Source of the DNA: a virus
IMG/VR virus record: IMGVR_UViG_3300035691_000017
Coordinates: 1-34,679 of that record
Direction: 5' to 3' (one strand)
Length of the DNA: 34,679 nucleotides
Both the position numbers and the translations under genes were made by a program. This document shows, piece by piece, positions 1 through 6,626 of the stretch. Position 1 is the stretch's first letter; every line of letters begins with the position of its first letter. Under the pieces are notes generated by a model. It had not been told where the DNA came from and made no database searches. It worked only from the letters and a program-made list of their open reading frames with translations.

Positions 1-11
1 GGGCCGTTGTC

Positions 12-785
12 CTAGCTCGAGCCCTTTTGGACGGCGCCCACCCCCCCTAGGCTACCCCGCCACTCCCTCGCCGCGCGCACCATCGCGTCGGCGCGTCCAG
101 CGCGCGCCGGGTCGGCCCTGATGCGCCGAATACACTCGGCGAGCGGCGTCTCGAGCACGACGAGCTCGGCACCGAGGCGCTCGGCCCATAGCTGGCGCTC
201 GCCAGGATCCGGCGCGCTGATGACGAACCATGCTCGGCCAGCCGTGGCGGATTGCAGCGCCCTGAGACAGCGGTTGCGCACCTCGAGCGCCGGGCCGAGC
301 CAGCGGGAGGCAACGACGGCGTGCTCGGGTTCGCCCGATAGGCTGGCGAGGATTAGGTCGAGGTCGATAACGGTGTCACCGGGTGCGGCGTGCTCGCGTA
401 CATACGTCGACTTGCCCGACCCTGGCCGACCGCACACCATCGTTAGGGGTATGGCCGAGGGTCGGATATCCGAGGGAAACCGCCTTTCCTCGAATGGGGA
501 ACGCTTCGCCACCGGCCAGCCGTCAGCGTCCACACCGAGCAGCGGCGTACCAGCCTCGAGCAACTGTTTGTCCCGGTCATGGTGGCGTTTGCAGAGACTT
601 TGAAGCGCGCCGTCCCAGAATTTCACCGGGTCGAAACGGTGCGGCTCGATATGGTCGGCCACCGTGGCGACGGTGAACACCCGTTCGTCGAGGCACATTG
701 CGCAAAAAGGGAAGGCGGCGAGTTGCGCCGCACGGCGCTTGCGCCACCGCCGGCCGTACCAATTCGGGCGCGTTTCGTGCGCCAT
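12..785 (-). CDS. HNH endonuclease fused to a P-loop kinase-like domain
   Basis: About 257 aa with two domains. The N-terminal part (residues about 10-75) has the HNH layout: a CAMC knuckle, then ADHIEPH, then CKRHHDRDK, the pattern of phage HNH endonucleases that work with terminases. The C-terminal part (from about residue 115) has a Walker A motif, GRPGSGKST, followed by a DLD motif and a basic C-terminal region, like small AAA_33-type nucleotide kinases. The start is taken at the ATG at 785; a TTG two codons upstream is possible. If the window is circular, this gene lies directly upstream of the small membrane ORF and TerS at the right end. That is the usual place for a packaging-associated HNH protein, which in other phages helps the terminase cleave DNA. 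The role of the kinase-like domain (end processing or NTP sensing) is not known. Domain calls are confident; function is inferred. Confidence 0.85.
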   Translation of the reverse strand: MAHETRPNWYGRRWRKRRAAQLAAFPFCAMCLDERVFTVATVADHIEPHRFDPVKFWDGALQSLCKRHHDRDKQLLEAGTPLLGVDADGWPVAKRSPFEERRFPSDIRPSAIPLTMVCGRPGSGKSTYVREHAAPGDTVIDLDLILASLSGEPEHAVVASRWLGPALEVRNRCLRALQSATAGRAWFVISAPDPGERQLWAERLGAELVVLETPLAECIRRIRADPARAGRADAMVRAAREWRGSLGGVGAVQKGSS

Positions 786-820
786 AACCAAGATATGCGC
801 CTAGCCCTAGAGGCTGGCAA

Positions 821-1069
821 CTATCTAGGCGCCAGCGGTAGCGTGCCGCCATAGCCGCACGCGCGGATAATCCGCCTTAGCTCGAGCACCAGCCGAGCGG
901 CGCCGGCGCCGGTGCGGATCCGCTCACCCTCGGGTGTGTCGACCATAAGCAATTGCCGCACACCGCCTCGAGTTTCGGCCACGTCCTCGAGCACGTCGTC
1001 GGTCCAGCCGTCCCACGGCGCGACCGCGTCGCGCATCGCCTCGAGGTGAGCGTCGCTAAACAGCGCCAT
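821..1069 (-). CDS. Small hypothetical protein
   Basis: An 82-aa acidic, probably soluble protein, not recognised. It is predicted mostly helical, with an N-terminal stretch FSDAHLEAMRDAVAPWDGW and a C-terminal LVLELRRIIRACGYGG. The start is ATG at 1069; GTG at 1075 is an alternative. The 5' end overlaps the end of the upstream gene (stop at 1056), so translational coupling is likely. It lies in the run of small minus-strand genes leading to the HNH gene. Confidence 0.6.
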   Translation of the reverse strand: MALFSDAHLEAMRDAVAPWDGWTDDVLEDVAETRGGVRQLLMVDTPEGERIRTGAGAARLVLELRRIIRACGYGGTLPLAPR

Positions 1070-1601
1070 AGGCACGCGCCAGATTGCCTAAGGCGGCGAC
1101 GATCATTTGCGACTGGCGAACGGTTTGCGTGACGCCGGTCACACGCCGCACGGTGTCGCGCCAGGGTATCGGCCTATCGTCCTCGACCGCCGAGGCGACG
1201 AGGCTAATCAGCAATTCCCGGTCGACCGGGCCGACCTGACGCAGCACCCTATCGACCCGGTTGCCGGCGACGAGCATTCGGTCGGTGACGATATCGGGCG
1301 CGCGCTTCCACTCGGTGTGCACCTCGAGCGGCGGCGGCCTCCCGTCCAGCCCGCGCCACACCGCCCAATCCGAACAGAGCCGCTCGGCGGCGGCGGCTTG
1401 GCTGGCGCTTATGGTGTCGCTCTCTCTGAGCTTGTGGAAGGCCGAGGCGCGATAGGCCGAGACGATCCGGCGGGCCCGGTCGAGGCTGACGACCGCACCT
1501 TGCCGCCGTAGGCGCCCGATTTCGGCGTCGGTCTCCTGGCGCTCGAGCCGGCGGCGGGCGGCGGCTTGCGGGTCGGTCGGCTTGTGGCGGCTCTTCGGCA
1601 T
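1056..1601 (-). CDS. Conserved phage-type hypothetical protein, possibly DNA-binding
   Basis: 181 aa. The N-terminus (residues 1-40) is rich in Arg and Lys and likely helical. The middle holds a helical stretch ending in RLCSDWAVWRG, and the C-terminal third (RDTVRRVTGVTQTVRQSQM) could be a helix-turn-helix. The layout recalls DUF6456-like regulators of alphaproteobacteria and their phages, but I cannot confirm that. The start ATG at 1601 has a GAGGGCG Shine-Dalgarno immediately upstream. A regulator of late genes is one possibility given its position before the packaging and morphogenesis genes; that is inference only. Confidence 0.7.
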   Translation of the reverse strand: MPKSRHKPTDPQAAARRRLERQETDAEIGRLRRQGAVVSLDRARRIVSAYRASAFHKLRESDTISASQAAAAERLCSDWAVWRGLDGRPPPLEVHTEWKRAPDIVTDRMLVAGNRVDRVLRQVGPVDRELLISLVASAVEDDRPIPWRDTVRRVTGVTQTVRQSQMIVAALGNLARAYGAV

Positions 1602-1749
1602 ACGCCCTCGGAACTGTGCCGGACCCTCGAGCGAGGTTGAGGCTGACCCGAAGGCCCGGCGTGCCGCCCGAGCCCGATGCGACCGCCATGCGCATTCCCG
1701 GTGAGGATTGATCGCGGCGCGCGGCTCGAGCGGCGGGCCGAAAATACCC

Positions 1750-1842
1750 TTACTTTTCGGGAGGGTCGAGCACGAGCAGCGCCAGCGCGATTGCGACGAT
1801 CACGACGACGAACGCGACGTAACCGGCGAGCTCAGTTGGCAC
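1750..1842 (-). CDS. Tiny single-span membrane protein (possible)
   Basis: A 30-aa frame starting with GTG: MPTELAGY, then about 18 hydrophobic residues rich in Val, Ala and Leu, then LDPPEK and TAA. The hydrophobic block fits one transmembrane helix. The GTG overlaps the last codons of the upstream gene, which suggests coupling; a GAGG lies 12 nt upstream, a little far. A 7-bp AT-rich inverted repeat (CCGAAAA/TTTTCGG, 1738-1760) overlaps its 3' end. Supported by the membrane-like composition and fit in the operon, but it is short enough to be chance. Confidence 0.4.
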   Translation of the reverse strand: MPTELAGYVAFVVVIVAIALALLVLDPPEK

Positions 1843-2065
1843 GGTCGACGCCGTCCTCGCCGGCGTCGTATCGGGCAAGCCAGCGACGCAGCACCGGCGC
1901 GAAATCCTCGGGCGGTATCGACGCGGCGAGAATAGCCTCGAAATGGTCGCCCACGTCGGCGACGAGGAACACGACGAACCCGAGGCCAGCCGGCAATTTC
2001 TCGGTTAGGCCGTCCACCATTTCGGCCAGCCGGTCGGCGGCCTCTTGGTCGAGGTCGTCGCTCAT
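1832..2065 (-). CDS. Small acidic hypothetical protein
   Basis: 77 aa from the ATG at 2065, which overlaps the stop of the preceding gene in an ATGA arrangement. The core GLGFVVFLVADVGDHFEA is a hydrophobic strand pair followed by a helix, ASIPPEDFAPVLRRWLARY. Similar small proteins (a strand-rich core plus a C-terminal helix ending in RxWL) occur in many alphaproteobacterial phages as conserved hypotheticals. No function is known to me. Confidence 0.65.
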   Translation of the reverse strand: MSDDLDQEAADRLAEMVDGLTEKLPAGLGFVVFLVADVGDHFEAILAASIPPEDFAPVLRRWLARYDAGEDGVDRAN

Positions 2066-2271
2066 TCTTTCCACCCCTGGCGCACTCTGAGCTCGATAAG
2101 GCCGCGAAGGCTATGCAGCGTCATACCGTCGAGCACCCATGCGACCGCCCGCTCGTCAGGATCCAGGTTCGGATAACGCTCGCGTAGCCGCCCGTCGTCG
2201 CGCGCTTCGCCGAGCGTCTTACCGACAACGTGCACGAGTAGGTCGTGAATGTTCTCGATGAACTCTGGCAT
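2062..2271 (-). CDS. Small hypothetical protein
   Basis: 69 aa, charged and mainly helical, starting MPEFIENIHDLLVHVVGK. No motif is recognised. It is coupled to the next gene by a 4-nt ATGA overlap and lies 9 nt after the stop of the zinc-knuckle protein gene. Its place in an unbroken train of overlapping frames is the main evidence that it is real. Confidence 0.6.
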   Translation of the reverse strand: MPEFIENIHDLLVHVVGKTLGEARDDGRLRERYPNLDPDERAVAWVLDGMTLHSLRGLIELRVRQGWKE

Positions 2272-2280
2272 TCGGCCCCC

Positions 2281-2913
2281 TCACGCCGGCAAGAGCCGCT
2301 CGGCGCGCTCGAGCATAGTCTCGAACAACTCGACCGCTTTAGGGCCGTCGAGCTCGGCCTGTCGCCGCAAGATAGGCTCGCCGGTCTCGAAACTCTCGAG
2401 CACCTCGGCGCGGGTCGCCGGCCGACCCTCGGCGAACCACTCCAGCCGGTGCGGCGAGCCGATGCGGAACAAGAGGCCGCCGTCGATCCGCAATTTGCGA
2501 TAGGCGCGGCAATGCCAAATCAGGGTTACGCCGGGGTTGCGCTGTATCATCAGCCCGGCCGGCGGGTGCATTTGTCCCTCCATTGGCCGGCGCTTCGCCA
2601 TAGGCCGCGAAAGGAACGGGCAAGCGGTCACCGCGAAGCGGACGCACTCGACGTGGCCGGGCGGCTCGGCCGAGAGCCGGTTGATTGCGCACATCGGCCC
2701 GATAGCGAACGCGCGCACCTGACCCGCCATAGGCTCGCCGCATATCCAGCAAAGGCCGCGGTTGTGGGCGCGCTCGATTTTCCGAGGGTCGACCGCTCGA
2801 AACTCGGGCTCGCCGGCAATCCACGACACGAAATAGGGAACCGGGTAGCCCCTGGCGTCGACTTTGAGCGCCTGTATCGCCGCCGGCGCGTCGGGGAAGC
2901 GCGAGGCGGTCAA
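2281..2913 (-). CDS. Conserved phage hypothetical protein with zinc-binding cysteines
   Basis: 210 aa. An N-terminal region with GYPVPYFVSW is followed by a CWICGEP knuckle (about residue 55), then IGPMCAINR, then CVRFAVTACPFL, giving about five Cys residues that could hold zinc. A C-terminal helical part ends in LFETMLERAERLLP. I recall the arrangement (dGYPVP, CW.CG, GPMCA.NR, ACPFL) from conserved hypothetical proteins of Hyphomicrobiales phages, without a known function. ATGA overlap with the downstream end of the neighbour at 2910. A nucleic-acid or partner-binding role is possible but unproven. Confidence 0.75.
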   Translation of the reverse strand: MTASRFPDAPAAIQALKVDARGYPVPYFVSWIAGEPEFRAVDPRKIERAHNRGLCWICGEPMAGQVRAFAIGPMCAINRLSAEPPGHVECVRFAVTACPFLSRPMAKRRPMEGQMHPPAGLMIQRNPGVTLIWHCRAYRKLRIDGGLLFRIGSPHRLEWFAEGRPATRAEVLESFETGEPILRRQAELDGPKAVELFETMLERAERLLPA

Positions 2914-3092
2914 CCGTCATACTCCCGAACGATCCGGCGTGTGGCGATAACGAGCCGCGCCTCGGGGTCGGTGAGGTCGGCCCGCGCCAGAATTTCCGCG
3001 TCGGTGAGGCCAGCCAGCGGCGAGAGCGCGGCGCGCAAGGCGTCGACGAGCTCGCGGCATATGTCCTCGGGTGTGCGGGTTTCGTGTTTCAT
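2910..3092 (-). CDS. Small hypothetical helical protein
   Basis: 60 aa from ATG 3092 (MKHETRTPEDICREL). This start makes an ATGA overlap with the stop of the preceding frame (3089); an upstream in-frame start would add a poorly supported Arg-rich tail. The body is two amphipathic helices (CRELVDALRAAL, PEARLVIATRRIVREY). Not recognised. Confidence 0.55.
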   Translation of the reverse strand: MKHETRTPEDICRELVDALRAALSPLAGLTDAEILARADLTDPEARLVIATRRIVREYDG

Positions 3093-3325
3093 GCGTCGGC
3101 CTCGTCGTCGAGCCACGCGATTTGCGCGTCGGGGTCGTCGCGCTTTAGCAGGTAGGCGAACGCCGCCGCCGCGCCGGGAAACCCGCCGCCGACGAGCACG
3201 CCAATTCCGAGGTAAGCGTCGAGCCGCACCGCCTCGAGGCGTTCGCTATCGTCTAGGTCCAAAAGGTCGCGCGAGCGTTTGCGAAACCGCTCGAAACTGT
3301 CGCGAACGCTAACCGGCTCGGTCAT
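3089..3325 (-). CDS. Small hypothetical protein
   Basis: 78 aa from ATG 3325 (MTEPVSVRDSFERFRKRS). The start is chosen because the longer frame reads back through the neighbouring gene. It has a basic, helical N-terminal half and a glycine/alanine-rich hydrophobic stretch (GIGVLVGGGFPGAAAAFAYLL) that may be a membrane segment or a buried helix, then an acidic tail. It overlaps its upstream neighbour by 17 nt. Not recognised. Confidence 0.55.
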   Translation of the reverse strand: MTEPVSVRDSFERFRKRSRDLLDLDDSERLEAVRLDAYLGIGVLVGGGFPGAAAAFAYLLKRDDPDAQIAWLDDEADA

Positions 3326-3497
3326 CGGCTCTACCCTTGCGGCGCCGCGCATGGCGGCATTCGGGAACAAGCAGCCCGGCCATGACCCACGTCATATGCG
3401 CCTTGCAGTAGGCGGCGCCGGTGTGAATGGGCGGCGCGAGGTTCACGCATTGCGCACACGGAAGGCGGTTTGGCCGGGGTTCTGCATCGTCAGTCAT
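3309..3497 (-). CDS. Small zinc-finger-like protein
   Basis: 62 aa with CAQC near residue 14, a YCKAHM pair near residue 31, and PECRHAR near the end. The spacing of Cys and His residues suggests one zinc site. The C-terminus is basic (HARRRKGR), compatible with nucleic-acid binding. It overlaps both neighbours by several bases, as elsewhere in this operon. The specific role is unknown. Confidence 0.6.
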   Translation of the reverse strand: MTDDAEPRPNRLPCAQCVNLAPPIHTGAAYCKAHMTWVMAGLLVPECRHARRRKGRADDRAG

Positions 3498-3756
3498 CGG
3501 GCCGAGCGGGAGGCGGGTCGGCCGGATCCGGCACCGCCTCGCCGCCGAGCGACAAGCGCACCCGGTTTGCCGCCTCCCGCGCGGCGTCCTCGGCCATGAC
3601 GGCGGCGCCCAATAGCCGGTTGCCGGTTGCCGGTCTCAGGAGGCGGCCGGCGAGTTGATAGGCCGCTTTCAGCCCCTCGGCCTTTGTCGCCAGGGTCAAG
3701 GCTTGCTCGAAACTGGCGAGCGTCGCGGCGGCCTTGCGGTCGCGCGGGCTAATCAC
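3490..3756 (-). CDS. Small hypothetical helical protein, GTG start
   Basis: 88 aa beginning at GTG 3756, which overlaps the stop of the preceding gene as GTGA. Longer frames upstream are shadows of that gene. Reading VISPRDRKAAATLASFEQAL onward, it is an alanine-rich helical protein with a proline-rich C-terminus (PDPADPPPARPDD). No family recognised. Confidence 0.6.
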   Translation of the reverse strand: MISPRDRKAAATLASFEQALTLATKAEGLKAAYQLAGRLLRPATGNRLLGAAVMAEDAAREAANRVRLSLGGEAVPDPADPPPARPDD

Positions 3757-4847
3757 GCGACCGCCTCGCGCTCGTGCGCGACGATATCGACCGGCGGCCA
3801 TTGCTGGCCGGCGAGCCGATAGGTGTCGAGCGTGTTCCTGACGAACTTCCACGGCTGGCCGACGAGGTGTGCGATGTGCGCCGGCGCGACGCCGCGCAAG
3901 CGGAGCTCGCGCACCCGCGCACGGCACGCCTCGTAATCCTCGAGGCTCTCAAAGCCCCACCGCCTCGCCGCGTCGACCTTATTTGACAACCCGCGCGGGT
4001 CGATAGTCGGCGGCGCGGGCTCTGGCTTGGCGAGCTCTGGCTCGGCGGCGGCGGCCTCGAGCATGACCCGAAGGCGGTTGCGACCGACCCGCGCCAGCAG
4101 CCCGTAAACCTCGCTCGGTGTTCTGAGTTTGAGCGCGTGCGAGATAGCGACCGGCGCCTCGCCGCGTTCGGTGCGCGCGATGATATCGAGCCGGCGCGCG
4201 ATGTACTGGCGCAAGGTTAGGCCGTGCTCTTTGGCGGCCTTGGTCATGGTGGCAAACCCGCGAGTGTCGGTCGGCCCGACACCGGAAAGCGACGCCTCGC
4301 GCTCGGCCATGCTCGGCAAGAGCGACGGGTTATCCCAAATCGGCGAGGCCGGATCCTCCCACCAATACGGCGGCTTCGGCGCCGGCGCCGGTGCGAACTT
4401 GGCCGGCTTGCGGCTGGCCGGCGGCTTTTTCTTCGCCTTGGTGGCCGGCTTAGCGTCGTCGCCAGGGAACACTATGCCGCCGACGCGCCGCGCCTTGCGT
4501 AGCACCCGCTCGACGTAGTCGGGCGAGGCTTCGGTGTTCCACACTATTGCGTCGACGCTCTCGCCCCGTAGGGCCCGCTCGACGATTTTCCCCTCGAGGC
4601 TCGTCGCCGACAGCTTTTCGCCGACCGCGCTCGTGAGACGCGGCGGATCCGAGCGCACGACCCGTGCTTGCTGAACCCGCTCGCCGAAAGGGTGCGGCGC
4701 CGTCCATCCCGAGGCGCGCGCCAACACCTGAACGTGCGCGACCGCGCTGTCGCGCACCTCGCCGGGCGGGAGGCTCGCGAACGCCTCGACGAGCTCGGAC
4801 GCGCCGGGCAAGAGCATGAATTGCGCAAGGCGAACCGGGTCGATCAT
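3753..4847 (-). CDS. Multi-HTH DNA-binding protein (putative regulator)
   Basis: 364 aa from ATG 4847, an ATGA overlap with the upstream HTH gene. Several helix-turn-helix-like segments separated by linkers: around residues 90-125 (VERALRGESVDAIVWNTEAS), 210-260 (HGLTLRQYIARRLDIIART then HALKLRTPSEVYGLLARVG) and near the C-terminus (LRLRGVAPAHIAHLVGQPWK). A Lys/Pro/Ala-rich linker (KAKKKPPASRKPAKFAPAP) sits between the first and second. Repeated segments of the type R.RG..P..IA..L..P...V resemble homeodomain-like or sigma-region-4-like HTHs in phage regulatory proteins. It is cotranscribed with a Cro/CI-like protein. A role in transcription control or in chromosome/origin binding is plausible; the exact role is unknown. 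Confidence 0.75.
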   Translation of the reverse strand: MIDPVRLAQFMLLPGASELVEAFASLPPGEVRDSAVAHVQVLARASGWTAPHPFGERVQQARVVRSDPPRLTSAVGEKLSATSLEGKIVERALRGESVDAIVWNTEASPDYVERVLRKARRVGGIVFPGDDAKPATKAKKKPPASRKPAKFAPAPAPKPPYWWEDPASPIWDNPSLLPSMAEREASLSGVGPTDTRGFATMTKAAKEHGLTLRQYIARRLDIIARTERGEAPVAISHALKLRTPSEVYGLLARVGRNRLRVMLEAAAAEPELAKPEPAPPTIDPRGLSNKVDAARRWGFESLEDYEACRARVRELRLRGVAPAHIAHLVGQPWKFVRNTLDTYRLAGQQWPPVDIVAHEREAVA

Positions 4848-5206
4848 CGGCCACCCCCGATCACCCGAAAGGGTCGCCGCTCTTTCGCTCCCGCTTCGCC
4901 CCATGATTTGACGTACCCGAGCGCCATCGCGACGACGGTCAGCGTGTAGTTTTGCGGGCGCCGGGTAGAGCCATAAATCCAATTTAGGATTGTAAAACGG
5001 CTCACCTTGCAATTCAGCCTCGCCGTTTCGTTTTCGATATCCTCGGGAGAAAGGCCGCTCTCGCCGATTAACCCGACTATGAATTCGAGGTCAGGGTCTT
5101 TCTCGGTCCATTGGTAACCGAAGTATTTCGGTGTCGTCGGAATGAAATTAGGCCGCTTCGGCGCGGCCCGATGCTCGCGACCGACATAGCGAGGTGCGTC
5201 CGTCAT
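4844..5206 (-). CDS. HTH-type DNA-binding protein (putative early regulator)
   Basis: 120 aa. Residues about 40-100 form a lambda-repressor-like or Cro-like HTH: FIVGLIGESGLSPEDIENET, then CKVSRFTILNWIYGSTR and a closing TLTVVAMALGY helix, as in XRE domains. It is the first gene of the leftward train and faces the plus-strand gene at 5330. The intergenic gap holds an 18-bp palindrome at 5231-5248, also found at two other divergent promoters. It is therefore one of three candidates for the protein that binds that palindrome. The DNA-binding call is confident; repressor versus activator is undecided. Confidence 0.8.
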   Translation of the reverse strand: MTDAPRYVGREHRAAPKRPNFIPTTPKYFGYQWTEKDPDLEFIVGLIGESGLSPEDIENETARLNCKVSRFTILNWIYGSTRRPQNYTLTVVAMALGYVKSWGEAGAKERRPFRVIGGGR

Positions 5207-5230
5207 GGCGGCCCGCGCTCCCTTTGCTGT

Positions 5231-5248
5231 AGCGCGAACTTTCGCGCT
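5231..5248. promoter_or_regulatory. Palindromic operator candidate, copy 1
   Basis: AGCGCGAACTTTCGCGCT: perfect 8-bp arms AGCGCGAA/TTCGCGCT around CT. It lies between the divergent genes starting at 5206 (minus) and 5330 (plus). Near-identical sites sit at 9246-9263 and 14174-14191, each also in a divergent intergenic region. Confidence 0.7.
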
Positions 5249-5329
5249 CGCCGAGGCAACACCCTTTCGGCCGATCCTGGCAAGAATTTTCCTACACGTC
5301 GGGGTAGCGCCGCCGTATCAATAGCCGGC

Positions 5330-5554
5330 ATGAAACGTCTCGCGCCGGCCGCTGTCAGACCCGAGCCCGCCGCCCTGGCTGGCCTAACGTTCCTCGAGGC
5401 GGCGGGCGGCGGCGGTGTGGTCGGGCGGTGTTTGTGGCCGCTGGCCGGCGCCGGCGCGGAAATGGTCGTGTGTGGCGACGAGCGCGCACCCGGCGACGCC
5501 TATTGCGCCGCGCACCGGCGGCTGGCGCACCCGCCCGGCGCGGCGACACCCTAA
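5330..5554 (+). CDS. GcrA-like C-terminal zinc-motif protein
   Basis: 74 aa. The C-terminal half, GRCLWPL (Cys34), VVCGDE (Cys48), DAYCAAHRRLAH (Cys59, His62), matches the short zinc-like signature at the C-terminus of GcrA, the alphaproteobacterial cell-cycle regulator that binds sigma70 and CcrM-methylated promoters. The N-terminal GcrA helix-turn-helix is absent. This might act on host sigma factor or RNA polymerase without its own DNA-binding domain; that is inference. The start at 5330 has no clear Shine-Dalgarno; longer frames run through the regulatory gap. Its stop overlaps the stop of the convergent gene at 5551. Confidence 0.55.
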   Translation: MKRLAPAAVRPEPAALAGLTFLEAAGGGGVVGRCLWPLAGAGAEMVVCGDERAPGDAYCAAHRRLAHPPGAATP

Positions 5555-6435
5555 ACCCCGCAATGACCCGAGCATTCGTTGACGAACCCGAGCCCGCCCT
5601 CGTCGGGTGCGGTCAAATCGACCTCGTCGAGCGGCACGAGGTCGCGATGCAGATAGGCTTTCGAGCGCATTCCGAAATGCAGCCCGTCCGCGCGCATGGC
5701 GCGGTCGACCTCGACGGCGTCGGCGAACCCGGCCGGGTCATTGTCGCGAAGGTCGCGCCACGCGGCGTTATCGTGCCAGGGACAGAACGTGCACGCCGAT
5801 TTCGCCGGTTTCGGGTAACCGCGCACCTCGAGCCAGCGGAGACAATCGCGCCGCGACATTCGCGCTTCAATCAGCGGGTAGCGGAGATATTGCCAGGGTT
5901 TGCGCGACACGCGGAGCCGCTCGAGCTCGTCGGTAGATATCCCGATCCATTGCTCGACGACGGCCGGCACCGGCTCGCTACGTTTGAGGCCGAGGAAATG
6001 CCGCACCGCCTCGCCGTGCTTGAGGCCGAGTAGGGCCCGCACCTTCGCGTCGATTTGCATGATTTTGTACTTGTCGGTGCACGTCCGCGTCAGCGGCGCG
6101 GCCCGGCCGTCCTCGCCTTCCACGAAAGCAGGAATGCGGAATAGCCGGTTGCGAACACCTTTGGAGGCGTCGAGCACTTCGGCGCGAAGGTCGCCGCGCG
6201 TCACCCGGTGCACCGGGAACGGGAGGCGCGGCTCGAGCCACTCGAGCCAGCGGTAAACGCCGTCAGGTTCGGCTTGCGTGTCGGCAAAGATAGCGGCGTC
6301 GGGCGGGTCGCCGAGCTCGCCCTCGGCGGCCATTAGCGCCAGGGTCGAGGATTGCACGCCAGCCCCAAGGCTTAGGATCCGCAAACGCGGGTTCTCGACC
6401 GGCCGCGAAAGGCCGTCATGCTGTAGCGCAATCAT
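5551..6435 (-). CDS. PP-loop (PAPS-reductase-family) enzyme
   Basis: 294 aa. The N-terminal SLGAGVQSSTLALMAAEG (about residues 22-40) is the PP-loop pyrophosphatase signature of adenosine nucleotide alpha-hydrolases, followed by IFADTQAEP, the usual second motif. Later come RTCTDKYKIMQI, an Arg/Lys-rich stretch, and SACTFCPWHDNAAWRDL, with conserved cysteines. The family includes PAPS reductase and the DndC protein of DNA phosphorothioation, and phage members are common. What this phage enzyme modifies is not known; nucleotide, DNA or tRNA sulfur or amide chemistry are all possible. It starts at ATG 6435, downstream of the 12-mer repeat array that may control it, and ends overlapping the convergent GcrA-like gene. 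Confidence 0.8.
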   Translation of the reverse strand: MIALQHDGLSRPVENPRLRILSLGAGVQSSTLALMAAEGELGDPPDAAIFADTQAEPDGVYRWLEWLEPRLPFPVHRVTRGDLRAEVLDASKGVRNRLFRIPAFVEGEDGRAAPLTRTCTDKYKIMQIDAKVRALLGLKHGEAVRHFLGLKRSEPVPAVVEQWIGISTDELERLRVSRKPWQYLRYPLIEARMSRRDCLRWLEVRGYPKPAKSACTFCPWHDNAAWRDLRDNDPAGFADAVEVDRAMRADGLHFGMRSKAYLHRDLVPLDEVDLTAPDEGGLGFVNECSGHCGV

Positions 6436-6456
6436 GGCCGCACACCCGCGCTTGCG

Positions 6457-6617
6457 AGTTTCTTACGGCGCACCCCTCTATATAGGGTCGTAAGAACCGT
6501 AAGAAACTGAGAACGCACCCAGAACACCGCTCGCTTAATCATTGATTTTGCTCGCTTCTAGTTTCTTACGGCAGTTTCTTACGGCCCCCTCTTCGCCGAC
6601 CGGGCCCGTAAGAAACT
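6457..6617. repeat. Array of five 12-mers AGTTTCTTACGG in both orientations
   Basis: Exact copies on the plus strand at 6457-6468, 6560-6571 and 6573-6584; exact inverted copies (CCGTAAGAAACT) at 6497-6508 and 6606-6617; a shortened copy at 6488-6498. They fill the 191-bp gap between the helicase-primase gene and the PP-loop gene. Copies at 6560 and 6573 are 13 bp apart. On the minus strand a TATATA box lies at 6479-6484, just downstream of the 6488-6508 pair, so some copies would sit at the -35 region of a leftward promoter. It could be an operator array or replication-origin iterons. Confidence 0.75.
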
Positions 6618-6626
6618 TTCGCCCGC

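Noticed and set aside
1738-1760. CCGAAAA/TTTTCGG inverted repeat as terminator
   Set aside because: A 7-bp AT-rich stem with no T run; noted within the small ORF entry only.
2245-3312. Long plus-strand open frame (355 aa) opposite the small early genes
   Set aside because: It lacks domain sense, is Arg/Ala-rich, and lies antisense to a chain of frames with coupled starts; GC-rich antisense artefact.
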